Shown here piece after piece: positions 8,536-15,616 of a stretch of 64,000 nucleotides of DNA (within the stretch, counting starts at the first letter, position 1; each line of letters starts with the position of its first letter). A program made the translations under genes and the position numbers. The notes below the pieces were generated by a model, which saw only the letters and a list, made by a program, of their open reading frames with translations, searched no databases and was not told where the DNA came from. The stretch comes from CAYJBH01 sp964368625. GTDB taxonomy: Bacteria > Bacillota > Clostridia > Oscillospirales > Ruminococcaceae. Where the stretch lies: contig CAYJBH010000012.1 of NCBI GenBank assembly GCA_964368625.1, positions 1 to 64,000 of the forward strand. Direction: 5' to 3'.

Positions 8536-8895
8536 GTGTTTCTAGTGTTAAAAGCCATCTTGATAGGTGGCCTGTTGTGCGGTATTTGTCAAATTGTTAT
8601 TGATAGCTTTGCGGTTACACCGGCAAAACTTCTTGTTAGTCTGTTCATCCTCGGTGCACTTTTCTCGGCTTTTGGGTTATATGAGCCTTTTATTGAGTTT
8701 GCCGGCGCCGGTGCTACCGTGCCACTTCCGGGGTTTGGCCATCTAATGATGCAGGGTGTTATCGAAGCTGTTGATAGCGAGGGATTATCCGGAATATTAA
8801 CAGGAGGCCTAAGCTCGGCTGCTGCGGGAATTTGTGGTTCGGTAATCTGTGCCGCACTTGCCGCACTACTTTCACACAGCCACCAGCCTGAATAA
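8536..8895 (+). CDS. spoVAE: stage V sporulation protein AE (SpoVAC/SpoVAEb family)
   Basis: This 119-residue membrane protein has three or four hydrophobic segments and the family motif around PLPGFGHLMMQGVIEAVDSEGLSGILTGGL (given here only as a landmark at residues 67-96). SpoVA proteins form the channel for dipicolinic acid entry into the forespore and release at germination. The start is GTG at 8536 with a perfect AGGAGG five bases upstream. It follows mazF by 9 bp and probably shares its transcript. No spoVAC or spoVAD is next to it, unlike the usual spoVA operon. The stop is 10 bp from the convergent PHP gene. Confidence 0.85.
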   Translation: MFLVLKAILIGGLLCGICQIVIDSFAVTPAKLLVSLFILGALFSAFGLYEPFIEFAGAGATVPLPGFGHLMMQGVIEAVDSEGLSGILTGGLSSAAAGICGSVICAALAALLSHSHQPE

Positions 8896-8905
8896 ATGTA
8901 AAAAC

Positions 8906-9721
8906 TTATAGCTCGTAGGGTTGAGGTTTCCTTTTCTTATAGTAAAAGGCTTCCTTAAACCCTATGTTTTTTAATAGCTGTGTTGCCTCGGGAATTCCGC
9001 AGCCTACGTCACTTTCCCTATGGGCATCGCTACCCAAGGTAATCAGCCTGCCACCCATGTTATAATACATTTTCAATAATTCTTCGTCGGGCAAGGTTAC
9101 TCCAATAGGTTGACGTAAACCAGAGGTATTACATTCTAAAGCAATACCCTTTTCAATTATTAAGGCATAAAGCTCCTTAACCTCTTTGCTAAACTTGTTC
9201 ATATCGCAGGGATATCCTTCACGCAAAAAATAGCGCGAAGGATATGTTAAGTGTGCCAGGACATCGCCTAAATTAAGGTTTACAGTCTCAACGAGTTCCT
9301 TAAGATATCGTCTTATTATCATATCTCCCTCGCTACGAACTCTATCAACCTTTATACGATAAAATTCGGCCTCATCAAATAAATTATGCTGTGAAATTAT
9401 TACCTGGTCGTAGTCATGTCTTTCTACAACCTGCTTACCTATCTGTGGATAGTGAACTGCCTGTCCAAGCTCGGTACCACACATAACCGTTATCCCGGCC
9501 TCATCGGCAATCGACTTAATTGCCTTTACCGAGTCGACCGAGAAATCTATCTCATTCCAAAACTCGCTGGTATGATTATGCTCGGTATCAACATGATCGG
9601 TAAGACATATTACGGATATTCCTTTTGCTGATGCGCCCCTGCATATCATGCTAAGCTCGGAATGCCCATCATGACTAATAATGCTATGTAAATGTGTATC
9701 GGCAATTATCTTTTCGAACAT
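8906..9721 (-). CDS. PHP-domain phosphatase, histidinol-phosphatase (HisK) type
   Basis: This 271-residue metal-dependent phosphoesterase has the PHP motif ADTHLHS (H10, H12), then CLTDHVD and SDAHRESDVG near the end as further metal ligands. Length and motif order match HisJ/HisK-type histidinol-phosphatases. Many clostridial PHP proteins of this size are annotated that way outside his operons, so the substrate is not certain. No his gene is nearby. Start at ATG with TAGGGGGG. Confidence 0.8.
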   Translation of the reverse strand: MFEKIIADTHLHSIISHDGHSELSMICRGASAKGISVICLTDHVDTEHNHTSEFWNEIDFSVDSVKAIKSIADEAGITVMCGTELGQAVHYPQIGKQVVERHDYDQVIISQHNLFDEAEFYRIKVDRVRSEGDMIIRRYLKELVETVNLNLGDVLAHLTYPSRYFLREGYPCDMNKFSKEVKELYALIIEKGIALECNTSGLRQPIGVTLPDEELLKMYYNMGGRLITLGSDAHRESDVGCGIPEATQLLKNIGFKEAFYYKKRKPQPYEL

Positions 9722-9742
9722 TGACCCCCCTAAAAAGTAAAA

Positions 9743-9985
9743 TTAAAGATCGCCTATTTTCTTGCGACACTGCGAACATAGTAACCTATTGTTAAAATCC
9801 TTAAGTTTTTTATCTCCGCCGCAAAAAACACATGATTCCTGGTGTTTTCTTAATACAATAGCATCGTTTTCGGTATATATTTCCACTCCATCTCCAACCT
9901 CGAGGTTATGGGTACGTCTTAGTTCTATAGGAAGAACCACACGTCCGAGATCGTCAATTTTTCTTACTATTCCGGTTGATTTCAT
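9743..9985 (-). CDS. AbrB/SpoVT-family transition-state regulator with C-terminal zinc ribbon
   Basis: The 80-residue product starts MKSTGIVRKIDDLGRVVLPIELRR, a swapped-hairpin AbrB DNA-binding domain. It ends with a CxxC...CxxC zinc ribbon (CVFCGG...CSQC), a form common in Clostridia. I chose the ATG at 9985 because AAAGGAAC lies just upstream and homologues begin at MKSTG. An in-frame upstream ATG at 10042 would add 19 unconserved residues that overlap leader hairpins. AbrB-type proteins control post-exponential genes, including sporulation genes. The mRNA has a structured leader and its own promoter. Confidence 0.85.
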   Translation of the reverse strand: MKSTGIVRKIDDLGRVVLPIELRRTHNLEVGDGVEIYTENDAIVLRKHQESCVFCGGDKKLKDFNNRLLCSQCRKKIGDL

Positions 9986-10084
9986 TTTTGTTCCTTTCAG
10001 TAACTTTGATATAGGGTGAGAAGTATTTCTGTCTCCACCCATAAAACTGCGATACCAATTCCTTAATCAAGGTTGTATCGCAGT
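9986..10084 (-). promoter_or_regulatory. structured 5' leader of abrB
   Basis: Two hairpins fill the leader. The outer one pairs ACTGCGATAC (10046-10055) with GTATCGCAGT (10075-10084), with CCTT/AAGG (10061-10064, 10069-10072) inside, so it sits at the very 5' end of the predicted transcript. The second pairs GGGTG with CACCC between about 10015 and 10041. Neither is followed by a U-tract, so they look like stabilising or regulatory elements, not terminators. Confidence 0.5.
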
Positions 10085-10087
10085 CTT

Positions 10088-10116
10088 ATTTTAATATATT
10101 TTCTTTTGAATGTAAA
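10088..10116 (-). promoter_or_regulatory. abrB promoter
   Basis: On the minus strand TTTACA (10111-10116) and TAAAAT (10088-10093) are spaced by 17 bp. GAATGTAAACATTC (10108-10121) is an inverted repeat over the -35 box and could be an autoregulatory site. Confidence 0.6.
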
Positions 10117-10157
10117 CATTCATAATGAAAAAATCACACATTTTATACAAATATGTC

Positions 10158-10172
10158 GTAATTAATAATTAC
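10158..10172. repeat. AT-rich inverted repeat downstream of the XRE gene
   Basis: GTAATTA and TAATTAC form perfect 7-bp arms around one A, just past the XRE stop codon and upstream of the abrB promoter. The adjoining ATTACGT is also present in the palindrome upstream of the XRE gene, so both may be XRE sites. Confidence 0.35.
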
Positions 10173-10180
10173 GTTAAATA

Positions 10181-10882
10181 TTATCTGCTGTTGTTATACT
10201 TTTCTAATCTTGTTTCGGTGCTTTTAATTATATTAAGTAAACTTGGTGCATAAAGAGCATAGTCTTTATTAAGCTGTTCGGTATTCATAATAAACGCCGA
10301 TGTATCCTTTACCGAGGCACCAAGACCAACCTCTTCACCCTTAAGTATGGCACGAACATTCGCCTCACATATATGCATCTCAGCACCGGTGTATCCCTCA
10401 AAGCTGTTTTTTGAAATTGAAAAAAGGCTTTCGGTGTTTTTTGCATTAGACCCGTAGATATACCTAAACATTTTATAAATAGATAGTGCAAAATATGCCG
10501 ATATCTCACCTACCAACGCCTTATCCGGACAACCGTTAAGTTTATCGAACAAGATATTAAGCGAGTTAGATAACAACTTTTTATTTAAAGTAGGCAAAAC
10601 ACTTCCACGATATGCACTATCTTTAATCGAAGATGGATCCGGAATGTCGTCAACCGAAAGTGCACGTCCCGTTCTCTCAGCACTGCGTCCCAGCAAATAA
10701 TCGCAAGAAACGCCATAATAGTTAGCCGCCTTAACAACAAAATCAAGACCACACTCCCTTATCCCCTTTTCATAATGGGATAAAAGAGCCTGTGATACTC
10801 CAAATTCTTTTGCCGCCTGTTTTTGGGTTATTCCCTTTTCCTTCCTCAACAGTGTTATTATTCTGCTGAAATCGCCGGCCAT
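10181..10882 (-). CDS. XRE-family transcriptional regulator
   Basis: This 233-residue protein has a Cro/C1 helix-turn-helix at about 5-62 (LLRKEKGITQKQAAKEFGVS, then YEKGIRE and CDYLLGRS). A C-terminal part of about 165 residues does not resemble a domain I recognise. The CDYLLGR end of the HTH is usual in clostridial stand-alone regulators. The ATG has AAAGGTG upstream. A 10-bp palindrome at its own start site suggests autoregulation. It is upstream of abrB on the same strand and may influence it. No phage gene is nearby. Confidence 0.85.
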   Translation of the reverse strand: MAGDFSRIITLLRKEKGITQKQAAKEFGVSQALLSHYEKGIRECGLDFVVKAANYYGVSCDYLLGRSAERTGRALSVDDIPDPSSIKDSAYRGSVLPTLNKKLLSNSLNILFDKLNGCPDKALVGEISAYFALSIYKMFRYIYGSNAKNTESLFSISKNSFEGYTGAEMHICEANVRAILKGEEVGLGASVKDTSAFIMNTEQLNKDYALYAPSLLNIIKSTETRLEKYNNSR

Positions 10883-10911
10883 AAATTACACACCTTTACT
10901 TCTTCAAAATT

Positions 10912-10921
10912 ATTACGTAAT
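10912..10921. promoter_or_regulatory. candidate XRE autoregulatory operator
   Basis: ATTACGTAAT is a perfect 10-bp palindrome between the XRE -10 box and the start codon, at about +5 of the transcript. Binding by the XRE protein is inferred. Confidence 0.45.
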
Positions 10922-10925
10922 GTAA

Positions 10926-10954
10926 ATTATAGTGTATAAAAAACCTTTTGTAAA
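10926..10954 (-). promoter_or_regulatory. XRE regulator promoter
   Basis: TTTACA (10949-10954) and TATAAT (10926-10931) on the minus strand, 17-bp spacer. Confidence 0.7.
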
Positions 10955-11063
10955 TAGCAATTTAAAATGTTTGTATAAATTTGTTAAATATACTAATATA
11001 TTATAACTGTTTTGTTGGAAAGGGACGAAAAGCATAGAATAATTTACACCGAGAGGTGTTTTT

Positions 11064-11117
11064 TATGGTTAATTTAACATTTAGAGCATTAGGCCGTGTG
11101 GATATTAGTAAGAACTA
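11064..11117 (+). CDS. possible 17-codon leader peptide
   Basis: An ATG at 11064 opens a 17-codon frame (MVNLTFRALGRVDISKN) ending in TAG. GAGAGGTG lies 6 bases upstream as a plausible ribosome-binding site. That same site forms the loop and right arm of a small hairpin (ACACC-GAGA-GGTGT, 11049-11062) followed by a T-run, so the element could instead be the end of a short RNA. A weak promoter (TTGTAT 10971-10976, 17 bp, TAATAT) lies upstream. I do not recognise the peptide. Confidence 0.25.
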
Positions 11118-11150
11118 GTAAAAATAAGACTGTTTGTGTGCTAAAAAGGG

Positions 11151-11179
11151 TTGACTTTTGTTGTTTCGGGTATTAGAAT
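11151..11179 (+). promoter_or_regulatory. promoter of the glycogen operon
   Basis: TTGACT (11151-11156), 17-bp spacer, TAGAAT (11174-11179). Confidence 0.65.
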
Positions 11180-11303
11180 GTATTATATGGAAAATACAAC
11201 AAGGGATTAATTTACCTTTTTGGCGGAATAGTTTTTACATGGCGCAATATAATTAATAAGAGAACGATACTAATTGAAAAACGAACGGGCTTTAAGCAGA
11301 TGA

Positions 11304-13220
11304 ATGTGGATGGATGGCACTATGTTGAATTTATTTAGCACTAATGATGTAGAAATGTACTCCCAATTTCACCGTGAGGTTAATGGTGAGAGTTATAAGT
11401 TTATGGGTGCTCATTCTGCTTTTAGAAATTTAAGAAACGGCGTTGTTTTTAGGGTTTATGCCCCAAATGCCGAAGATGTTTTTGTTTCGGGCGACTTTTG
11501 CAACTGGGATGACGAAAAGCATTGCATGTATCCCATAACAGAGAACGGGTTATACGAGTGCTTTATACCCGGTGTTACCTATGGCAATAAATATCGCTAT
11601 GTTATAATAACGAAGGACGATAAGAAGCTATATCGTCCCGACCCCTATGCATTTCAAAGTATTATGGTTAATAATGAAACCATTTCAGTTATAAGCAATC
11701 CCTTTGGATATCATTGGAAGGACGGCACCTGGAGACGTGAGAGAATTAACAAAGGTGTAAAAACCCAACCAGTTAATATCTATGAACTACATCTTGGATC
11801 ATGGAGAAGAAATTCTGATAACTCTAACTGCAACTACAGAACTATCGCAGATACTCTTGTTGCATATGTAAATGAGATGAGTTATACCCATGTATTATTA
11901 ATGCCGATAAACTTCCCAACATCTAGATCGGTATATGGCTATATAGTAAGAAGCTTTTTTGCTCCTAACAATAACTACGGTGAAGCATCTGACCTTATGT
12001 ATCTTATTGATAAGATGCATGAGGCCGGCATTGCTGTTATTTTGGATATTCCGGTGATGGGATTTCCGGAGGATGACAGAGGGCTGTTCCTTTTTGACGG
12101 TGACCATCTCTATGAAGAACCGAACCCGTTACATCGTTTAGATAGAAAAACCGGAATGACTCTTTTCAACTATGCAAGTACCGAGATTCAAAGCTTTATG
12201 ATATCCGCGGCAGTGTTCTGGACATCTGTTTACCACTTCGATGGTATTAAGCTAAGTGCCGTCTCCTCGGTGTTACACCTTGATTATGAGAGGGGTGAGG
12301 GTGAATGGGAAAAGAACACCTTTGGAGGCAACGAAAATCTTGCAGGCATATCATTCCTACAAAATCTTAATAAGGAACTGCATCAGCGAGATGAACACAT
12401 AATTACAATCGCTAAGGACGACAGTGGTTGGCCAACAGTAACGCAGGATAGCTTGCGTGGCGGCCTTGGATTTGATTTTACAATGGATTCTCACTGGACC
12501 GAGAATATACTCTCCTATATGTCGAACGATCCATTTTTTAGAAAAAATTATCATCAACAGCTAACCGAAAACCTTAACCTCTCTGCCGGAGAGTCTACCA
12601 TTGTTGGGTTCACTCATAACCAGGTTATGTTTGGTCAATGCTCCATGATAAATAAGATGCCGGGTGATTATGAAAACAAGTTCTCTAATCTTAGAACTCT
12701 TTACGGATATATGATGTCTCACCCCGGGAAAAAAATTCTTTTCATGGGTAGCGAGATAGGTCAATTTATCGAGTGGAAACCTGATAAATCTCTTAGCTGG
12801 ATGTTACTTGATTTTGATAGCCATCTTCAGCTACAACGTTATATAAAAGCGCTTAACCGATTTTACCTCAAGAATCCTTCGCTTTGGGAACTTGATAACA
12901 GCATTGATGGATTTGCATGGTTGGTTTCAGATGATAGCGAACAAAACATTATTGTTTTTTCTCGTTACGATGGTAAGGGCTCGCAACTTATATGCATCTC
13001 AAATTTTGCACCGGTGATGCGTGAAAATTATTGTATAGGGGTTCCGTCATCCGGTGTTTACCGTGAAGTTTTTAACTCTAACGAGGAAATTTTTGGTGGT
13101 TGCGGGCAAAAAAACTCAGGCGACATATTAAGCCGTCCCGGGTTAAGGCATGGGCATAATAACTGTATTAGCATAATGGTACCACCACTTTCAACCATAT
13201 TTATTAACAAGGAATCCTAG
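11304..13220 (+). CDS. GlgB-like GH13 protein lacking catalytic residues (probable pseudoenzyme)
   Basis: This 638-residue protein is collinear with glycogen branching enzyme: CBM48-like N-domain (about 40-135), GH13 barrel (about 150-520) and C-terminal beta domain. It keeps GlgB landmarks such as GEWEKNTFGGNENL, KMPGDYENKFSNLR and PGKKILFMGSEIGQ. However, the catalytic motifs differ from E. coli GlgB. RVDAV is KLSAV (nucleophile Asp to S318, Arg to K316). MAEES is IAKDD (acid Glu to K371 or D372). SHDE is THNQ (Asp to N439). DWVPGH is DIPVMG (His to G253). The frame is open throughout, so it is not a decaying gene. It heads the glg operon and may be a scaffold or glucan-binding regulator. 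The start is uncertain; M7 at 11322 is an alternative. Confidence 0.85.
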   Translation: MWMDGTMLNLFSTNDVEMYSQFHREVNGESYKFMGAHSAFRNLRNGVVFRVYAPNAEDVFVSGDFCNWDDEKHCMYPITENGLYECFIPGVTYGNKYRYVIITKDDKKLYRPDPYAFQSIMVNNETISVISNPFGYHWKDGTWRRERINKGVKTQPVNIYELHLGSWRRNSDNSNCNYRTIADTLVAYVNEMSYTHVLLMPINFPTSRSVYGYIVRSFFAPNNNYGEASDLMYLIDKMHEAGIAVILDIPVMGFPEDDRGLFLFDGDHLYEEPNPLHRLDRKTGMTLFNYASTEIQSFMISAAVFWTSVYHFDGIKLSAVSSVLHLDYERGEGEWEKNTFGGNENLAGISFLQNLNKELHQRDEHIITIAKDDSGWPTVTQDSLRGGLGFDFTMDSHWTENILSYMSNDPFFRKNYHQQLTENLNLSAGESTIVGFTHNQVMFGQCSMINKMPGDYENKFSNLRTLYGYMMSHPGKKILFMGSEIGQFIEWKPDKSLSWMLLDFDSHLQLQRYIKALNRFYLKNPSLWELDNSIDGFAWLVSDDSEQNIIVFSRYDGKGSQLICISNFAPVMRENYCIGVPSSGVYREVFNSNEEIFGGCGQKNSGDILSRPGLRHGHNNCISIMVPPLSTIFINKES

Positions 13221-13265
13221 GTGATGAAAAAATATAAGATATAAACAAATAAAGGAGGGGTAATT

Positions 13266-14480
13266 TTGAAGGAGTGTGTTGCAATGCTACTTGCTGGGGG
13301 GCAAGGTAGCAGACTTTATACCTTAACCAAAAAGCTAGCAAAACCGGCCGTGCCTTTTGGGGGAAAGTATAGGATTATTGATTTTCCATTATCCAACTGT
13401 ATAAATAGCGGTATAGATACAGTTGGAGTATTAACTCAGTATCAGCCGCTTGTGCTTAATGAATACATAGGTAATGGACAGCCATGGAATCTCGACAGGC
13501 TTTATGGTGGTGTTCATGTTCTGTCTCCATACCAAAAAGCTAGCGGTTCCGACTGGTATAAAGGAACTGCAAATGCAATATACCAGAATATTGATTTTAT
13601 CCGGCGATATGACCCTGAATATGTGTTAATTCTCTCCGGCGACCATATATATAAGATGGATTATTCAGCAATGCTAGATTTTCATAAAGAAAAGGATGCC
13701 GACTGTAGCATAGCCGTTTTAAACGTTTCCAAGGAGGAGACCAAACGTTTTGGAATCATGACGGTTGATGACGATAACAGGATAAGCAAGTTTGAAGAAA
13801 AACCACAAAACTCTGATTCTACACTTGCATCGATGGGCGTTTATATTTTCAAATGGGATAAACTGAAAAAATATCTTGAAGAGGATGAAGCTGAGGTAGG
13901 CTCTTCAAACGACTTTGGCAAAAACATTATTCCTAATATGCTTGGTGATGAACAGCGACTTTATGCATATAACTTTGATCATTATTGGAAGGATGTTGGA
14001 ACCATTGAAAGCCTTTGGGAGGCAAACATGGATCTACTAAACCCAAATGTTGCACTAGACGTTTGGGATTCGAGATGGAAGGTATATTCAAGAAGCCCCG
14101 GTCTGCCACCACACAAAATATTAAATGAAGCGGTAGTTGAGAACTCTATGATTACCGAAGGTTGCAGTATAGATGGACATGTAGATTTTGCCGTTCTTTT
14201 TGCAGGCGTTAAGGTTGGCAAAGGTGCTACAGTTAGAGACAGCATAATTATGCCGGGTGCAGTTATTGAGGAAGGCGCTGAGGTTCACTACTCGATAGTG
14301 GCTGAAAATGTTGTTATTAAAAAGAATGCTAAGGTGGGTGTAAGACCCGAAGATATGACTGAAAAAACCGGTTGGGGTATAACTGTTTTAGGCGAGGGAA
14401 TTACTATAGGCGAAGGTGCTGTTATCGGTGCAAAAGTTATGTGTGAAAAGGACGTAGAGGAGGGTGAAGAGATATGGTAA
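13266..14480 (+). CDS. glgC: glucose-1-phosphate adenylyltransferase, catalytic subunit
   Basis: This 404-residue enzyme makes ADP-glucose from ATP and glucose-1-phosphate, the committed step of glycogen synthesis. The nucleotide-binding loop GGQGSRL is at residues 11-17, followed by KPAVPFGGKYRIIDFPLSN, the catalytic DHIYKMDY region, and a C-terminal left-handed beta-helix of hexapeptide repeats. The start is TTG at 13266 behind AAGGAGGGG, 45 bp after glgB-like. It overlaps glgD by 7 bp, so the two subunits are translationally coupled, as expected for a GlgC/GlgD hetero-oligomer. Confidence 0.95.
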   Translation: MKECVAMLLAGGQGSRLYTLTKKLAKPAVPFGGKYRIIDFPLSNCINSGIDTVGVLTQYQPLVLNEYIGNGQPWNLDRLYGGVHVLSPYQKASGSDWYKGTANAIYQNIDFIRRYDPEYVLILSGDHIYKMDYSAMLDFHKEKDADCSIAVLNVSKEETKRFGIMTVDDDNRISKFEEKPQNSDSTLASMGVYIFKWDKLKKYLEEDEAEVGSSNDFGKNIIPNMLGDEQRLYAYNFDHYWKDVGTIESLWEANMDLLNPNVALDVWDSRWKVYSRSPGLPPHKILNEAVVENSMITEGCSIDGHVDFAVLFAGVKVGKGATVRDSIIMPGAVIEEGAEVHYSIVAENVVIKKNAKVGVRPEDMTEKTGWGITVLGEGITIGEGAVIGAKVMCEKDVEEGEEIW

Positions 14481-15592
14481 ATTCTAAAGCATTAGCCGTA
14501 CTGTTTCCTAACAGCCATGATAAAGAACTTGGCGAGCTTACCTCACGGCGTGCAGCTGCCGCAATACCTGTTGGTGGAAGATATCGACTTATAGATTTCC
14601 CACTTTCTGGTTTATCTGTTGCAGGTGTTGAGCGTTGTGCTGTTATCGTTAACCGCAACTATGTTAGCCTGATGGATCATATAGGCAATGGCCGCGAATG
14701 GGATTTTGCAAGTAAGCGCGGCGGAATTAGTATCTTCCCACCTTTTTCCGAAGGTAGAAATCGTACCGACGATAAGGTTGATTCACTTTATAGCATAATT
14801 GGATATCTAGAAAACGCAACAGAAGAATACGTTGTTCTTACTGATTGCAACTTTATTGCTAATATAGATTATCGCGATTTATTTGCATCGCATCGCCAAA
14901 GTGGTGCCGATGTTACTGCTGTTTATGTAAAGCATGAGATTACTCCTGAACTAAGGGATAACAATATCGTTCTTTCACTCGACGATGAAAATAACATTAC
15001 AGAGATTTTATGCGATGATTTTCATGCCGGCGAACGCAATGTTGCTATCTCCGTATTTGTTATGAAGAGAACTGTACTTTGTGAGATGATTAAGGAAGGA
15101 CATATACGCAATCGCACCTTCTTTGAAGTAGAATTGCTAAGCAAATGCATCGGACTTCTTAACATGAAGGGGTACGAATATACCGGCTATTTTACATTTA
15201 TAACCGATCGCAAATGCTATCTTGAAGCTAATCTATCGCTGCTGGTAGACGACAACATGGAAAAGTTATTCCCTGCAAAACAGCCTGTATACACCAAGGT
15301 TCGTGATGATGCGCCTGTAAGGTATACCGTAAACAGTAAGGTTAAAAACTCAGTTATTGCAGATGGTTCATTAATTGCAGGAACGGTTGAAAACAGCTTA
15401 TTATTTAGGGGCGTTAGGGTAGAAAAAGGCGCTGTAGTTAAGAATTGTGTTCTTATGCAAGATACGGTTGTGGAGGCTGATGCCGTAATAGAGAATGTTA
15501 TCACGGATAAAAATGTTAAAATTACCGAGGGTAGCGAGCTTAAGGGAACTGTGAACTATCCTGTATATGTAAATAAAGGCGAAACAGTTTAA
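14474..15592 (+). CDS. glgD: ADP-glucose pyrophosphorylase regulatory subunit GlgD
   Basis: This 372-residue paralogue of GlgC is found beside glgC in Firmicutes. The nucleotide-binding GGxGxRL loop is missing: the N-terminus reads ALAVLFPNSHDKELGELTSRR, while VGGRYRLIDFPLS and the C-terminal beta-helix (SVIADGSLIAGTVENS-like) remain. GlgD is non-catalytic and raises activity of GlgC in studied Firmicutes. The ATG lies inside the end of glgC behind GAGGGTGAAGAG. Together with the altered glgB, this operon encodes two apparently non-catalytic partners. Confidence 0.93.
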   Translation: MVNSKALAVLFPNSHDKELGELTSRRAAAAIPVGGRYRLIDFPLSGLSVAGVERCAVIVNRNYVSLMDHIGNGREWDFASKRGGISIFPPFSEGRNRTDDKVDSLYSIIGYLENATEEYVVLTDCNFIANIDYRDLFASHRQSGADVTAVYVKHEITPELRDNNIVLSLDDENNITEILCDDFHAGERNVAISVFVMKRTVLCEMIKEGHIRNRTFFEVELLSKCIGLLNMKGYEYTGYFTFITDRKCYLEANLSLLVDDNMEKLFPAKQPVYTKVRDDAPVRYTVNSKVKNSVIADGSLIAGTVENSLLFRGVRVEKGAVVKNCVLMQDTVVEADAVIENVITDKNVKITEGSELKGTVNYPVYVNKGETV

Positions 15593-15616
15593 GATATATT
15601 TTAGGAGAGGCGATAA

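Larger units (their letters stand above)
10955..11303 (+). other. intergenic region between XRE regulator and glycogen operon
   Basis: This gap holds a possible short transcript or mini-ORF around 11040-11117 and one good promoter at 11151-11179 pointing to glgB. The remaining leader (11186-11303) is AT-rich and shows no strong hairpin, riboswitch or tRNA that I can recognise. Confidence 0.6.

Noticed and set aside
9986..10042. Upstream ATG extending the AbrB protein by 19 residues
   Set aside because: The added residues are not AbrB-like and overlap the leader; the ATG at 9985 has AAAGGAAC and the usual MKSTG start.
11304..13220. The altered GlgB as a pseudogene
   Set aside because: The frame is open over 638 codons, flanking family motifs are kept, and it is spaced normally within the operon; loss of only the active-site residues points to selection for another role.
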